Assembly (NCBI GenBank): GCA_036346255.1
Contig: CM070622.1
Location: forward strand, 22,904,751-22,968,750
Direction: 5' to 3'
DNA length: 64,000 nucleotides
DNA from: Ampelocalamus luodianensis
Lineage: Eukaryota; Streptophyta; Magnoliopsida; Poales; Poaceae
This document shows positions 1 to 14,300 of the stretch, one piece after another. The notes under the pieces are model-generated. The model was not told where the DNA came from. It made no database searches and saw only the letters and a list, made by a program, of their open reading frames with translations. Each line of letters begins with the position of its first letter. Positions within the stretch are counted from its first letter, which is position 1. The position numbers and the translations under genes are program-made.

Positions 1-62
1 AAAATAATGGAGGCGGCCAGGATAATGAGGGGGACAAAGATGAGGATAGGAAGGACCGTGAG

Positions 63-904
63 ATGATGGACCGTGATGCTAAGAGGGCAAAAAATTATAC
101 AGCAAGGACGGGGCCGAATTCAAGTGGTACCACCTCGTCGCCTCAAGCTAGTGATCCAGTTCTTGGCAATAGTCTTGTTGGTGTCATTCCTATTTCACAG
201 CAAGAGGTTGTCAAAGAGAGATTGGGTGGACCGAAAATAGCGGAGGTCAAGGTTCCAACACTAGAGGGGGCAATGGTGTTGTGGCAACCGGTGGTACTGG
301 TTGAAAGGGTCCTATCGGCTGGTGATGCGGATGTGGAGGTGGACTTGTCGGAGGCAGCTATGCCACCGGCTCGGGAGGTGAAACTGTCTCTAGGAGGGCC
401 TGAGGGTGCAAATTTACCGCTGGTGGATATTCCTGAGAAAGGAGGGTTGGCTGGTGCGACGGAAAAGATGCCGCAGGAACGATCGACGGGGGCGCCGTTG
501 TCCGATGATTTGGAGTGGATAGTGGTTCAGAAAAAGGGAGGTCAGCAGGGACGGGGGCACATGAAGGGGGGACGGCTGGTATGGTTTCGGAACAGGAGCC
601 AAGGTGGAGCAGGCGTCTCGCGAACAAAGTTGGAGCGGATGAGGACTCCTTGGTGAAGGCTGTTCGAAGGGCCAAGTATAAAAATTTGGAGGAGAGCAAA
701 GGTACTAATTTAAATAATGCTTTTTCAATTTTGGATATCCCAGATGAGGTTGCTATTTCTAATTTGAATCAAGTAGGAATTTCTTTAGGAGTTAATAATT
801 TGGAAAAGACCTCTTCTTTAGAAGTTATTAAAAAGATCGAACTTGGTAGGTTGGCTTGTAGATTGGCTTGTTCGGGCAAAATTAGTAAAGAACATACCTC
901 CTAG
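63..904 (+). pseudogene. LINE ORF1 remnant, in two frames
   Basis: Two overlapping open segments (63-656 and 515-904) in different frames read as one broken protein of low-complexity, Gly/Glu/Lys-rich type, followed by an acidic and hydrophobic stretch ending near 904. It sits directly upstream of the endonuclease-RT region in the place of a LINE ORF1, the nucleic-acid chaperone of L1-type elements. No CCHC knuckle or DUF4283 core is visible here, so the identification rests mainly on position. At least one frameshift lies between 515 and 656. Confidence 0.5.
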
Positions 905-1101
905 GAGGATTTGGATGAGGAAACCGATAGCCTTGATTTATCCTCTCTAAATAGCTTGTGTAGCGATTTGTGTTATTAGGAACTGGCTGCGGGTGATGAT
1001 CATGATTTGCAATTGGTCTCACACAAAAAGAAAAGAACGGGTGTTAAGAAAGTGCTTGCAAAAGTTGTTGAATCTCGCATTAAAAACAAACAAAGGAAAA
1101 A

Positions 1102-4100
1102 ATGAAAGACATTTTTTGGAATAGTAGGGGTTTTGGCGACCCAGCGAAGCATAGATTCATTGCGGAGCTAGTTTGGGAACAACATATAGATTTTGTTGCT
1201 ATTTTAGAAACAGTTAAGAAGGATTTTTCCAATCCGCATTTAAAACATCTTAGCGGTGGTATGGATTTTTTTTTTGGCACTGGCTACCACCCCATGGCCG
1301 TTCTGGGGGTATTTTACTTGGTGTGAACATGGCTGTTTTTGAGGTTGGCTCCATTTTTTAGGGAGATTTTTTTTTATTAAGCTTCATTTACATAATAAGG
1401 AAGATGGGTTTCAATGGATCCTTGTGGCTGTGTATAGTGCTGCACAACCAGCTTATAAAGATAAATTTTTAACTGAATTAATTCAGACGTGTAGCAAGGA
1501 AACCTTGCCTATTCTAATTGTTGGTGATTTTAATATCATAAGGCACAGTGAGGAGAAAAATAATGATAATTTTGATCGGCATTATCCTTTTCTTTTTAAT
1601 GCTGTTATTGAGAGCCTAGACTTAAGAGAACTTAGACTGTTGGGTAGACAATTTACATGGGCAAATAATTTGGATAATCCTACTTTTGAAAAACTTGATA
1701 GAATCCTTGTAACTATGGATTGGGAACAGAAATATCATTTGACCACTGTAAATGCTTTGGAACGTGTTCTTTCTGACCATAAGCCTATTGTTCTTAACAC
1801 TAGGGCTGCCTCTGATACTGGGAACCAACATCTGTTTAAATATGAGTTGGACTGGCTTAAGAGGGATGGGTTTTTTGATCTGGTGGATCAGGTGTGGCAA
1901 CAAAATAATGTAATAATTCTACAATTGACCGATGGCAAAACAAAATTAGAGCGCTTAGACAATTTCTCAGATGGTCGGCTAAAAATACTAGTGGTGCATA
2001 TAAGTTAGAGAAAAAACATCTTTTGAATATCATTGATAATCTTGATAAGAAAGCTGAGTCTACATGATTATCTAATTTTGAAATTAATCTTAAGCACAGT
2101 TCTAATGAGCGTCTTGCCCATTTACTGCGAGAGGAAGAAATGAAATGGTATCAACGGGCTAAGTCGAAGCATTTGCTTGAAGGGGATAATAATACTCGGT
2201 ATTTTCATTTGATAGCCAATGGTAAACATAGGAAACAACAAATTTTTCGGTTGGAACAGGAGGAGGGTGTTATTTCGGGTGAGGTTCATTTAAAGCAGTA
2301 CATTACAAACTATTATAAAGGTCTTTTTGGACCTCCTGATAGCAATCACTTTTTCATAGTTGAGACTATCACGGATGATATACCTCAAGTTTCTGACTTT
2401 GAAAATGATTATCTTACTACCGAGTTTACTGAAAAGGAAGTGAAAGATGCAATTTTTCAAATGGAGCATAATAAAGCTCCGGATCCAGATGGCTTTCCAA
2501 CTGAATTTTATCAAGTTTTTTGGAACATTATTAAAAATGACTTGATGGCTCTCTTTTGAGATTTTCATAGAGGCTATTTACCTCTTTCCAAGCTCAATTT
2601 TGGTGCCATTTTTTTTTACTTCCAATAAAGGAAGATGCACGACAAATTCAGCAATATAGGCCAATTTGCCTATTAAATGTGAGTTTTAAAATTTTTACTA
2701 AGGTAGTTACTAATCGTCTCATGGGCATTGCCTAAAAAGTTGTTCGATCATCTCAAACGGCTCTTATGCCGGGGAGAAATATTATGGAAGGAGTAGTTGT
2801 TTTACATGAAACAATCCATGAGCTTCATAAAAAGAAATTAGACGGTATCATTTTTAAGATTGATTTTGAAAAGACTTATGATAAGGTCAAATGGACTTTT
2901 CTGCAACAAACTCTTAGAATGAAGGATTTCTCTCCAAATTGGTGTGCTTGGATTGACAAATTCGTTACGGGGGTAGTGTAGAGATTAAGATTAACGATAG
3001 CATTGGACCTTATTTCCAAACCAAGAAAGGACTTAGACAAGGGGACCCTCTGTCTCCAATTATTTTTAATATTATTGCGGATATGTTAGCTATTTTGATT
3101 AGAAGGGCTAAGAATGAGGGTCATGTCAATGGAATCATACCGTATTTGGTCGATAATGGTCTTTCTATCCTTCAATATGCTGATGATACTATTCTTTTCA
3201 TGGATCACAATTTTGATCAAGCAAAAAAATTGAAGCTTATTCTGTGTGCGTCTGAACAACTTTCTGGTTTAAAGATTAATTTTTATAAAAGTGAGCTCTT
3301 TTGCTTTGGAGAAGCAAAAAATTTTGAATCTCAATACCTAGATTTATTTGGATGTGAGAGGGGTTCTTTTCCCTTTAAATATTTGGGCATTCCGATTCAT
3401 TTTAGAAAGTCATGAATAATGAATGGAAGAGTTTGGAAGATCGCTTCGAAAAAAGGTTGAGCAATTGGAAAGGAAAAAATTTATCTACTGGTGGTAGACT
3501 GATACTTATAAATTCGATTTTGAGTGGTCTTCCTATGTTTATGCTTTCTTTCTTTGAGATACCCAAAGGGGTCCTTAAAAGATTGGATTTTTTTAGGTCC
3601 AGATTTTATTGACAGAATGACAATCATAAAAAAAAAAAAAGTATAGGTTGGCTAAATGGAATATTCTTTGTAGGCCCAAAAAACAAGGTGGTATGGGCAT
3701 TCAAAACCTCGAGATAAAAAATAAGTGTCTTTTAGCTAAATGGTTGTTTAAACTTTTGAATGAGGAAGGAGTTTAGCAGCAATTGCTTAAAAATAAATAT
3801 TTGAATGAGAAGTCTGTCTCTCAAGTTGAGAGTAAACCTGGTGATTCTCATTTTTTGAAGGGATTGATGAAGGTAAATCATGATTTTATTCAACACTGTT
3901 CTTTTAATCTTGGAGATGTGAAACAAATCAGATTTTGGAAGGACATTTGGGTTGGGCATCGACCTCTTTATGAACTTTATCCAACTTTGTTTGAAATAGT
4001 TCTGAAGAAATAAGCTTTGGTTGTGGATATTTTAGGAACTACGCTTTTAATATTGAGTTTTAGGAGAGTAATTATTGGATCAAATTTGATTGTTTTCAAT

Positions 4101-4496
4101 AATCTTATGGCGATAATAGCCAATGCTCAACTTACCATGGATAAGGATGCGGTTCGTTGGAATTTGCATAGGAATGGATAATTTTTCGTCAAATCTATGT
4201 ATGATGCTTTGGGTGATACCAATTGTCGTTTTCGATGTCAAAAGTTATGGAAAGTTAAAGTACCTCTTAAGATAAAATTTTTCTTATGGTATCTTTGTAG
4301 AGGAGTTACTCTGACTAAGAATAATTTATTAAAACGGAATTGGAGAGGCGATACAAAGTGTTGTTTTTGTGATAAAAAGAGACCATACAATATTTATTTT
4401 TTTAATTATCGCTTTGCTCGTTTTGCTTGGCGCATAGTCCAAATTGCTTTTAATCTTAACAGACCTAACACTATTCGCAATATCTTTAGGAACTAG
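1102..4496 (+). pseudogene. LINE ORF2 pseudogene: endonuclease, reverse transcriptase, zf-RVT
   Basis: ORF2 of an L1-type LINE, which would nick target DNA and reverse-transcribe its own RNA there. The endonuclease part (1102-2008) keeps the WNSRGFGDP start, the catalytic Glu in ILETVK, GDFNIIR, LDRIL and the SDHKP motif. It is interrupted near 1300 by a frame break. The reverse transcriptase follows (2140-3415) with KAPDPDGFPTEFY, GLRQGDPLSP and the catalytic YADDTILF. A segment at 4197-4496 matches the zf-RVT region (WKVKVPLKIKFFLW, then Cys pairs). There are stops near 2067, 2558, 2980, 3414 and 3612, so the protein is not made intact. Family assignment is firm; function is lost. Confidence 0.85.
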
Positions 4497-4925
4497 TTAT
4501 TATGTCTTAATTCGGATTCAAAAGCAATTATTTTGGTGGGGGCGCTTTGCTGGTCTATATGGTTATGTCGTAATGATGTCGTTTTCGACAAAAAAAAATT
4601 GACCATCCTCTGCAGGTTATATTCAGATGCATTCATTGGATCCACTCTTGATCAGCTTTGCAATGCCAAGGAAGACGGGAAACCTTGGTAGCTGAGAGCA
4701 AAGTATTGGAGGTCATTACAAGGGAGATCTTCAGCAAGAATGGGTGGAAGCTATGTAATAGGCTTCGAGATGTTTGAAACACTTTTATGTCATTGTTTAT
4801 CTTTAAAAGGATGTTTACTGTTTTTACGGCTTTTGTTTTGCCGTTGGTTTATGTTTTACGGTATTTGTTTTGCCGCTTCATTATGGTTTATAAGGTTACT
4901 GTTTCGTCTGGTTAAAAAAAAATTG

Positions 4926-5321
4926 ATTTATATAATAAATTTTGAACTATGTGTATCCTCAAATACAAAGGTCGGAAGAGATTTTCTCTTCCATTATCTA
5001 AAGAACCTGAGTGGCTGAATTTCTGCAGAGAAGAAAGAATCATCTAAAAACAGCCACGGAGAAAGAGAGAAGGCCAACCCAGCTTGAGCTCGGCGAGATC
5101 TACTCCAGTCCACATAAGTCAAACATCGCTAATCTCAAAGCAACGGCCAAGCCGAGAGTCGAGAGAGCAAACGCACGCACGCACTCGCCTCGCCGTGGAC
5201 CGTGGTGCCGCCGCCCGCGCTTCCCCCTCCTCCACCTCCCCGGTTCCTCACTACCTCGGCAAAGTTTCGTGATTGAAACCCCAGCCTAGGGTTTCTCCGC
5301 GACTTCCTTCCCCCGCCTCCT
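4926..5321 (+). promoter_or_regulatory. Promoter and 5' UTR region of the 16-exon gene
   Basis: Between the LINE 3' tail and the first start codon there are only about 400 bp. From about 5010 the sequence turns into a typical grass leader: purine-rich, then C- and CT-rich, with CCTCCTCC runs just before the ATG at 5322. No clear TATA box was found close to the expected start; an AT-rich stretch near 4926-4940 could be LINE tail. Any more distal promoter lies inside or beyond the LINE. Confidence 0.45.
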
Positions 5322-8300
5322 ATGGCACCTCACCTCCTCCCCCTCATCCGCGTCCTCCTCCTCCTCGCGGTCGCCACGGCCGCGTCGGCAGCGGCGCGGG
5401 GGGAGGCGTTCCGCCGGGACCCCGGGCACGCGCAGTGGCACCACGGCGCCTTCCACGACGTCGAGGACAGCGTCCGCGCCGACGTCCGACGCATGCTCCA
5501 CACCCGCGCAGAGGTACTTCCCGTCACTTCTCCCCTCCTCGCTTCCCCCGCTAAACCTCTCCCACCCCCACACGCGTGGCGCACGTCTACAAATGCGATC
5601 CGCCCAGAGTTATTGAACTGGACTGGATTCGAGATGGGTCGGAGCCGCGGTGCGGTGAAATCGACTCCCTGTGTACGGGATCTGCATCTGCCTTTGGATT
5701 TCGTTTCTCTTCCTCGGTGAGATCGAGAGCCATTTTGATGAAGTGGGACGTGTCAAATTGTTCGGAGTTTCGATTTTTGATGCGTATAAGTAGAATTCTG
5801 CCTGCGAGCATCTATGAGAGTTATGAATTATGCCTTGATAGTTCTTAAAAAAAAGGCCTGTGACTGGGGGCATCGCAGATTAAATTGAGCTTGCCATAAA
5901 TCGTATGTTGTATTGACTGTTGTTATGGTTACGCTGGTGCTAGTACAAGTGTACAACCAGGGGACGAAATAGACTGTAGTGATCTTTGCTTCCTGTAATC
6001 GTTCATTGTTGCCCTGTTCCCTTTTTCCTTCTGAAAACATGTATCGTGCTACTTTTTAAAAAAGGTTTCCAATGTTTATTTGACACGTTGGGAGCATTTT
6101 GCAGGTTCCATTCCAAGTGCCTCTAGAGGTTAATGTTGTTTTGATTGGTTTCAATGGTGATGGAGGGTACAGATACCCCTTGGATGGGCACAAGCTTGAA
6201 CAATTCCTAAAGATGAGCTTCCCGCTTCATAGGCCCTCTTGTTTCGAGACAGGGGAGCCAATTGATATTGAGCATCATATCATGTATAACGTCATAGCGG
6301 TAAGGCTTCATTTAAGATGGTCATGTAATTTATTTTTTCACAACCATGTTGTTTTTGTTTTCATCCTGTGCTGTTATGAAAATGATACTTCATTAGGCTG
6401 GACAACCAGAGCTGATTTCTCTTGAGAAGTCACTGAAGGAGGCGATGGTTCCTGCAGGAACTGCGAGAGAGGTAACCAGAAATATGTTATTTTCCTACAA
6501 ATTGATGTTTAACTGCTGTTCAGATCATAATTGCCACAGGTCATGGCACTAACAATTTTGTCCCTTGCAGAGTGAATATGGTAGGGAATTCCCTCTCTTT
6601 GAGGTAGAAGCAACTATGGTGGAGCCTATATTCCAGAGGCTATACTCATTTATCTTTGACATGGAGCCTGGTTATTCTGCAACTGAGATGGATAGGCCCG
6701 TACCTGTTGCAATATTTGTTGTTAATTTTGATAAGGTACAGGGACTTGTATCTAGCATTGTTCATTTTCTGAAAGCATGCTATGTTGGTTGCTTATTCTT
6801 CTAATTCCTTTAATACCTGCATGCAAATTCTAGATGATAGAGAGTGTAGTCCTTCATGGTAATATTGGAGTCAAGAGGCTAATTTTGTGGTTGTTCATCT
6901 TCCTTTTTATAGGGAAACAGTAGGGGAGTACCCTACTGAAGCATATTTGGAAAACAACTGTACAGAGGTATTTACAAATGAAGAAAACAAAAAAAAAATA
7001 AGTTAACCCAACTAGTGGAAAGTTACATCCTCAACAAAACTCACTTTTGACAGATTCAAGTCTAATGCAATTTCCTCCATGTAAACTTATTTGGTGGTAT
7101 AAAAAATGCCTTTGTCTCGTTTTAACTAAGTATGCCAGTAACCTATGGTTATCAACTCCCCAAATAACATTTTAGATTGTCATGCAGCATCCTTAGCCTT
7201 CTGTAACAATTGGAAAGTATCCAGAGATGAGTCCCAAAAGCAGTTGACAAGAGCCCGGCAATCGTTATTAAACTGACTGGAGAAAAACACGTGCTTCCAA
7301 TCTCCATCATCCTGTCTTCTACAGTTATACTTTGAGAATGGTAATTAACACTGATACAACTTTTCCTTGGCAGGTTAGAATGGATCCTCGGAACAAAGAA
7401 GTTGATCTTGATAGTCTAATGTATAGTACAATTGGTAGACTAACAGAACAAGAGCTAAAAAAACAAGAAGCAGATTACATCTATCGGTACCGTTACAATG
7501 GAGGTGGAGCAACTCAAGTTTGGCTGAGTTCTGGAAGGTGATAGTTATTGTAATGCACTGTTTTTTGTTGTTGTAAGAAAGCTTGGCAGTTTCTCTATCA
7601 AGAAGTCACATTTTTAACTAGAGGCGGCCCAGGACTAAAATTTTGGTAGGGCGGGGTTGCAAGCGTTAACCATAGAGGATTACCTAAAACCAAAATAATC
7701 CATACACAAATTATATTCCAGTAGCACTAATAAGAGTATATGACACTAAATGGAATCGCCCTGGTTGCCACATGCCCTAGCCCTCACCTCGTGCCCGCAC
7801 CTCGCCTCGCCCGCTGCCGCTGGCTGCTTGGTTAGGGTTAGGAAAGGATTGAGGAGACGTGAGTGCTGAGTGCGTGAGGACTGAGGTCTGAGGAGGCCGT
7901 GAGCCCGTGTCTAATGGGCCGGCCAGGCCAGGCCCAATTGAACAAAGCCCATGAAACCGCTCAGCACTCGGCAAGTCGGCAACCAGCCTCCTCCTCGGAC
8001 CTTGCCAGACGCCAGTGTCGTGGATGCTACGGGGCTGGCCTGGGGTCTAGCCATGTGGGAGAGGAGAGTCCGGCCAGAGGGGAGCTCAGGTGACCACCTG
8101 AGTTTGCCCGAAGGGAGGGTCCGCCCCTGTTTTTAACAGCCGCTAAAAGTGACCTAAATCAACCCCCTCTAGCCAGAAGATCAGTATATGAGCGACCCAA
8201 ATAGTATTCTGTAGAGTAACTACCGTACCAACGTTCTAAACTACTGGTTGCTTCATTTTGTAATATTGCTTCACCTTGCCAGATCCTCCTTTTTTAATCA

Positions 8301-11300
8301 CATGTTCCTTTCTGTTTCCCTATTTGTACCAATAGATCTATGTGCTTTCACTTTAGTACACTAATGCATACTTTAGCAATCAACACATAAAGATCTTTTT
8401 GCCCCAATCTTTGGCGAACGCTCAAACAGATCTATCCCCTTGCTTTTCTGTTCTGTGAAAACAGTTAAGCTGTAACAGACAATGCTATTGAATCTGGACA
8501 TCCTTATTTTCTTATATATATAAATGAGTTCTTGGCTTTGTGTGATTAGGTTGTTGGCTTGTAGCTATATCTACTCACCACTAAGATAGCTATTCCAAAG
8601 AGTGTACTTTGCAGTAGAAATAATATTCGGGCTGTCTTTCTTAAGTATTACTTTAAAAAAGCTTTGCGTTTTTCTTTTTTATTATTTGTTTGTTAGTTGC
8701 CATCAGGGTTCCAAATCCTGGTGGGAATCGGCCGGTTCCCACCAATTTTAGGTAATCCTGGCCTCAAATGGTATTTGTAAAACTAGCCAGAATTCGGATA
8801 TATTGTGCTATTTTGGAGGTAAGCATGTACTTGTGGCTATGGGAGATGTGAGAAACACAAAAACTTTAATAAAAAAAATACAAAGAGAAAAAAGAAAAGG
8901 ATTGAGTGGTCTCCGGCATACTGGACAGGGCCAAGGTTTGAACAAAACCAGAAATGGTACCCTGGTTGCTATGAAACGTTGAATTACATGCAATAAATTA
9001 TTTGCTGTGCATGATTTTATATGTGAAGACTTCTCCATATATAGCGCTGTCATACTGTACTGTTAATCATTGCATATTGGAGTTATTTTCCTTTATGGTG
9101 CACTAGAATCGTTTAAGCAATTGCAATTAAGTTATGTATGCTCTAAAACCAGCATTGCATTGGCCCTTGCAGATTTGTTGTAATAGATCTGTCAGCAGGC
9201 CCTTGTACATACGGGAAAATAGAAACCGAAGAAGGCAGTGTTAGTTATAGGTCAATGCCTCGGCTATCACAGATAATCTTCCCAAGAGGACTTGCTGCTC
9301 CTAGTGCTAGTTCAACACAAGATATTTTTATTGGGCAGCTTGGAGGTTTAATTTCAACTACCATTGAGCATGTGATAGCTCCTGATGTCAGGTATTACTA
9401 GAAATTTCTCATTTTACTCATAGTTTCTTTATAATTTGATGTGTGACTAAAAAGTCAAATGTTTTATCTAGTCTGAAAAAGTTATTGGCAGTTACAATAA
9501 TTAATCGGTTATCTGAAGTACTCAACTTTCAGCATACTTAGTAAAACAGGAGTTAAACCCAAGTATTCAGGAATATCCATATTAAAACACCTCAGTACCT
9601 GAGTGTCGTCAGTTGTCTCTTCAGTTCCTCATGCACATGTTTGTCTGTTTACTTGGAGGCTGCACCATAAACTAGGTTATGTTTCCTGTACTACATGTCA
9701 ACAGTTTATCACCTATCCTTACAAAAGAGGTGTGCATTAAGTTCTTTTCCATCTTCTCTACACATGGAACTATGTAAGTATGGGACAGATAATTAATTAT
9801 TTGAAGTATGAGCTATGTCTACATGGAGTTTCATTTTCGATATTCTACATCTAGGTTGCATGGATACCAACAAGTGAAATCATTCAAAACTGAGCTGTTT
9901 GTGTTGTAAGCATAAAATTTGGCATACAATTAAGAAGTGGCAAGAAAAATTGCAGTACACCAACATTTTCGCAATTCTAATACTCTCCTCTCACGTATAT
10001 TTTATGTAGCTCAAAACTAAGCTAGATTGACGAATCAGAAGAACAGATTAACCAGCTGTAAATAAAATACAAATTTTATCAATTGAATAACTGCCATGCA
10101 AAACAAGTATATGTTACAATTGAAAATAGTCTGATGCTCTGGAATTTATGTCAAAGGCTCAAAGTCATGTCAGGATGATATTGTCCATCAGAAACATGAT
10201 GTCTAGTGGAACCTATGTGTGCGCGGTTTAAGCATTGAATATTCTATTTTTCCTGTTATTCTAATGCGACCTTTTTTTTCAAAAAAAAAAAAAACAGGTT
10301 TGAAACGGTTGACATGACAGTGAGGTTGCTTATACCTATCATTGTGCTACAGAACCACAATAGGTACAACATTCTTCAAGCTGGTCACAACTATAGCATA
10401 GATGTTCAAGCTATTGAAAGAGAGGTTAGTTGACTTTCTTGCCCGAATACATCTGTAAATTGTTGAAGACACAGTAATTTGCAGTGAACTTTTTTCTGTC
10501 AAAAAAAAATGTAGTGAACTTACTGGTTTGAATTGTTTCTTCATGCACTAGTTAAGAGTTTGTTTCGAGTGCCATATAGCCATTGTAAATTATATTGGAC
10601 AAAAACATACCTTAGCATTAACATGAAATAGCATCTCAACTCTCAATGGTGTCCAGGAACATTAAGGAAATGCAATTTAGCATTTGGAAGAATTGCCATG
10701 CTAAACATAAGAAACACAGTTGTAGATACTCCATTGTACCTTGTTGCATTTGTTCGAGGGAATTGTCCACTTTTACGGAATAAGAACAAGGCAAAAAGAA
10801 ATACTAAATGTATACATATACAGTTACAATAACTTTTTTTGAATAGTGATGCAAGCAAAGCTTTCCCAATCAGTACTAGTGCTAGCATTGTTGACTGTTC
10901 ATTGCCATTACACATTCCATAGTGCCAATGGGATATCATCCTCAATGCCACTTTGCAACCAGTTGTATTAAGTACCTGTCCCAAACTCTAGTAAATTGTT
11001 TTGTTTTGTCTTTCGGCCCTGATCCCGGTAGGAGAATAAAAATTGCAGGTAGAGAGTGAAGATCTGTCTTACAACTACTGCAGTCTTGTTGGAAGCTGTG
11101 CTAAACATATTATAGGCCAAGCTGATCAATTTAGGAAGCTGGGGATCATCATGCTTCAATATTAGTTGAAAAAGAATAGCCATTAAATGGCTTAACCTAA
11201 TGTCCTTCAGATGTATTCCAGATCGAAATATGTTTGTGCCAGTTTTGTACAATTACGAAGTACACATGGTTTATTGATCAGTGGCCTATAGAACATATAT

Positions 11301-14300
11301 AAATATATTTCTTTGACCTAGTGAACTCGATTGTTACATATTATCATGCATACTCCAAATTTGCTAAAATTTTGCGTTTTCAGGTTAAAAAGATGGTTCA
11401 CACTGGGCAAGAGGTTATAATAATTTCTGGTTCGCATGCACTGCATCAGCATGAAAAGTTAGCTGTTGCAGTTTCAAAAGCAGTGCGTAGCCATTCTCTT
11501 CATGAAACAAAGACTGATGGTCAATTTCACGTTCGTACGAAAACATACTTGGATGGTGCAATACTCAAAGAGGTTTGTTGGTTTTTAGCTTCATCTAAAT
11601 ACTGCTTGTTTGAATTGCAAGGATACATTTGCCATTATGGGTCTTGCATGTACATTTTCTACTTAGGATTGAAGGGCCCCTTGTGGCAATCTTCAGTTTT
11701 TCACGTATTTCTAGAGTAGAAAGATCTTCGTCCAATTTTCATATTTAGTAAATATGGCTGCACAAGAGCTTGGTACGTAGAGAACTATACTTCACCTAGC
11801 CTGTTGGCCATACCTTTCAGATGACCGTTTAGTGATACCATGAGTATAAAGAAGCAGAACTGTATGATTCATCATAATCTTTATGAACCTTCTACTTATG
11901 TATGAGGCTGAATCAAGTGCAAGATAACATACATTTTGGCACCACGTGTAGAAGACCATGCTGAATGCATTACTTAGCTTATGAAATGAAACCTGTAGCA
12001 GCATGGAGAAGAGTGCTCATTAGAGGGGGCGTTGTGGAGATGAATTCAAAATGCTTGTTTAATCTTTGAATGCAAGATTCCAATGCTGTGCTATCAACTG
12101 GTACAGGAAATGGAACGTTCTGCCGATGTGCTGTCAGCTGGTTTATTAGAAGTTTCAGATCCTTCGCTCTCAAGTAGATTCTTCCTGAAGCAGGTTTGTA
12201 ATGTTTTCTGTATGAAATATCCTGAAATTTAATGTCAGTTTCATGAATTTCCATACTTGATCTATTTTTTATTTTATACAAGGTGATGTTATGGATTTTC
12301 TTTTGTGATTTTTTTTTTCTTGTCAACAACAGCACTGGATGGATGAACAAGATGATTCACAAGACTCTATCAAGCACAGGCCTATATGGGAATCTTACAT
12401 GCCCAGAAATAAGAAAGAAAAGAGAGGGACTGGAAAGAAGAAACATGGAAATCTGCACAGAACTTATGGAACCAGAGTGATTCCAGTGTAAGCCGCCTGC
12501 CCCCCCCCCCCCACCCCACACACACACACAAGTATAAAAACTTAATCTCAAATTGTGCTACCAGAAACGGGAAAAAAGACAAAACTGACAAGTAATGAAT
12601 TAAGAAAGATAGACAGACAGAGACAAAGACAAAAGTTACTTGTTACATCAATTTTCTCGTCTTTTCCCCTTGAACTTCAAGTTAAGATATGCCCCTTTCT
12701 TAAATAATGCACTAGACTATTTACGTAGAAACAAAGCTATTCACAGTACATTTGAAGAGGTGGTATCCTAAGAATGCATTGCTTAGACAGAAGGTTACAC
12801 CATTGCTGTTGCTGATTTGTTTTTAAATTTTAAATAAATCAACAGCTTTGTATTATCTTTGGCTGATGTTGATGCTGAGCTTCTGATGGAAGAGGAAAGT
12901 CTTGTTTGGACAAGCAAAGATGTTGTCATTGTACTTGAGCATAATAATGAAAAGATTCCCTTAAGGTATGTTAAAGCTTCTGTACAGATAAAATTGTTCT
13001 ATGGATTCTTACATGTACTTCATGGGCCCAAGTTGCTGCTGTGTTTATATCATCCCTTTTATGTTGCAGCTATGTGTCAGAAACAACTAGGCAGTTTGCT
13101 TTTCCTTCTCTAGCACAGCGGCACATTTTGGCCGGTTTGGCTTCAGCAGTTGGAGGTCTGAGTGCACCATACGAACGGGCATCACATATTCATGAAAGAC
13201 CTATTGTGAACTGGCTATGGGCTGCAGGATGCCATCCTTTTGGACCATTCTCAAACTCCTCTCAGATCAGTCAAATCCTTCAGGATGTTGCCCTGGTAAT
13301 GTTATCAGCAATGCTGTTCCATTTTCCTGAAGCGTGCAATGAGTGTGGGGGAGGGAGGGTGATGCTCATATGTCATAGTGAGGCGTCATCAGAATAGTTG
13401 TTCACGCCTTCTATGGTTTGTCCTTTGTACAGCACATAGGAACACAATACTGTCAAAAATTGAGTTAAAGCTATGCCTTCCACTGCTTGTTGCCTCTTAT
13501 TGCCAGTGTCTAACAACTCTTCCCCAGTTAGGAGCATGATAGCTTGGGTTTTTCTTTTCTGTACTGTTCCATTGTGATCTGCATCCAGACAATCATGGTA
13601 TTATGCATAGTATGCAGTATGCAATGCATACTGCATAATCAGCTTCAACAGGATTTTGTGATATTTTACCAATGTAATTTTTCGTACTTTCACCATCTGT
13701 ATTAATCTATGATTTTTTTAATGTGTGTAGAGAACTACAATTTATGCTCGAGTTGATGCTGCCCTTCGCAAAATAAGAGACACATCGGAGGTCCTTTGAA
13801 CATTTAATTGAAGTTGCCTTCACTTGCTTATTTTCTCTACATGCATAGAAATGTAATACTGTGGTCTATGGTTTGGTGCAGTCCGTTCAATCTTTTGCAT
13901 CGGAGCATCTTAAGACACCGTTAGGGGAACTTGTTAAAGGTAATAAAAACAAGTCCAGCAGTGAGTTATGGGTAGAGAAATTCTATAAAAAGGTAACCAC
14001 GCTGCCGGAACCTTTCCCTCACGATCTTGTTGAACGGTTGGAGGAGTATCTGGATGTAAGTGTATGGTTCATATATTGCAACAGTGTACTTTTAGAGTGA
14101 AAGTTTTGTCTGCGTCTGATTTCTTCTTCTTTTGCATCCCATTTCAGGGTCTTGAAGGACAACTTGTGGATTTATCTTCCTTGCTCTATGACCATCGTCT
14201 AGTCGATGCGTATCAAAACAGTTCTGACATCCTGCAGAGCACTATATTTACACAACAGTACGTTACTTTATCTGGAGATGCAAGATTTCCAACTAGAATT

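Larger units (their letters stand above)
1..4925 (+). mobile_element. Degenerate plant L1-type LINE, 5' end outside the window
   Basis: A non-LTR retrotransposon read on the plus strand. It shows, in order, an ORF1 remnant, an AP-type endonuclease, a reverse transcriptase and a C-terminal zf-RVT region, then a U-rich 3' tail with repeated TTTTGCCG motifs and a short A-run near 4914-4923. Several frameshifts and stops break both frames, so it is not autonomous now. The 5' part lies outside the window, so target-site duplications cannot be checked. The 3' boundary is approximate. Confidence 0.85.
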
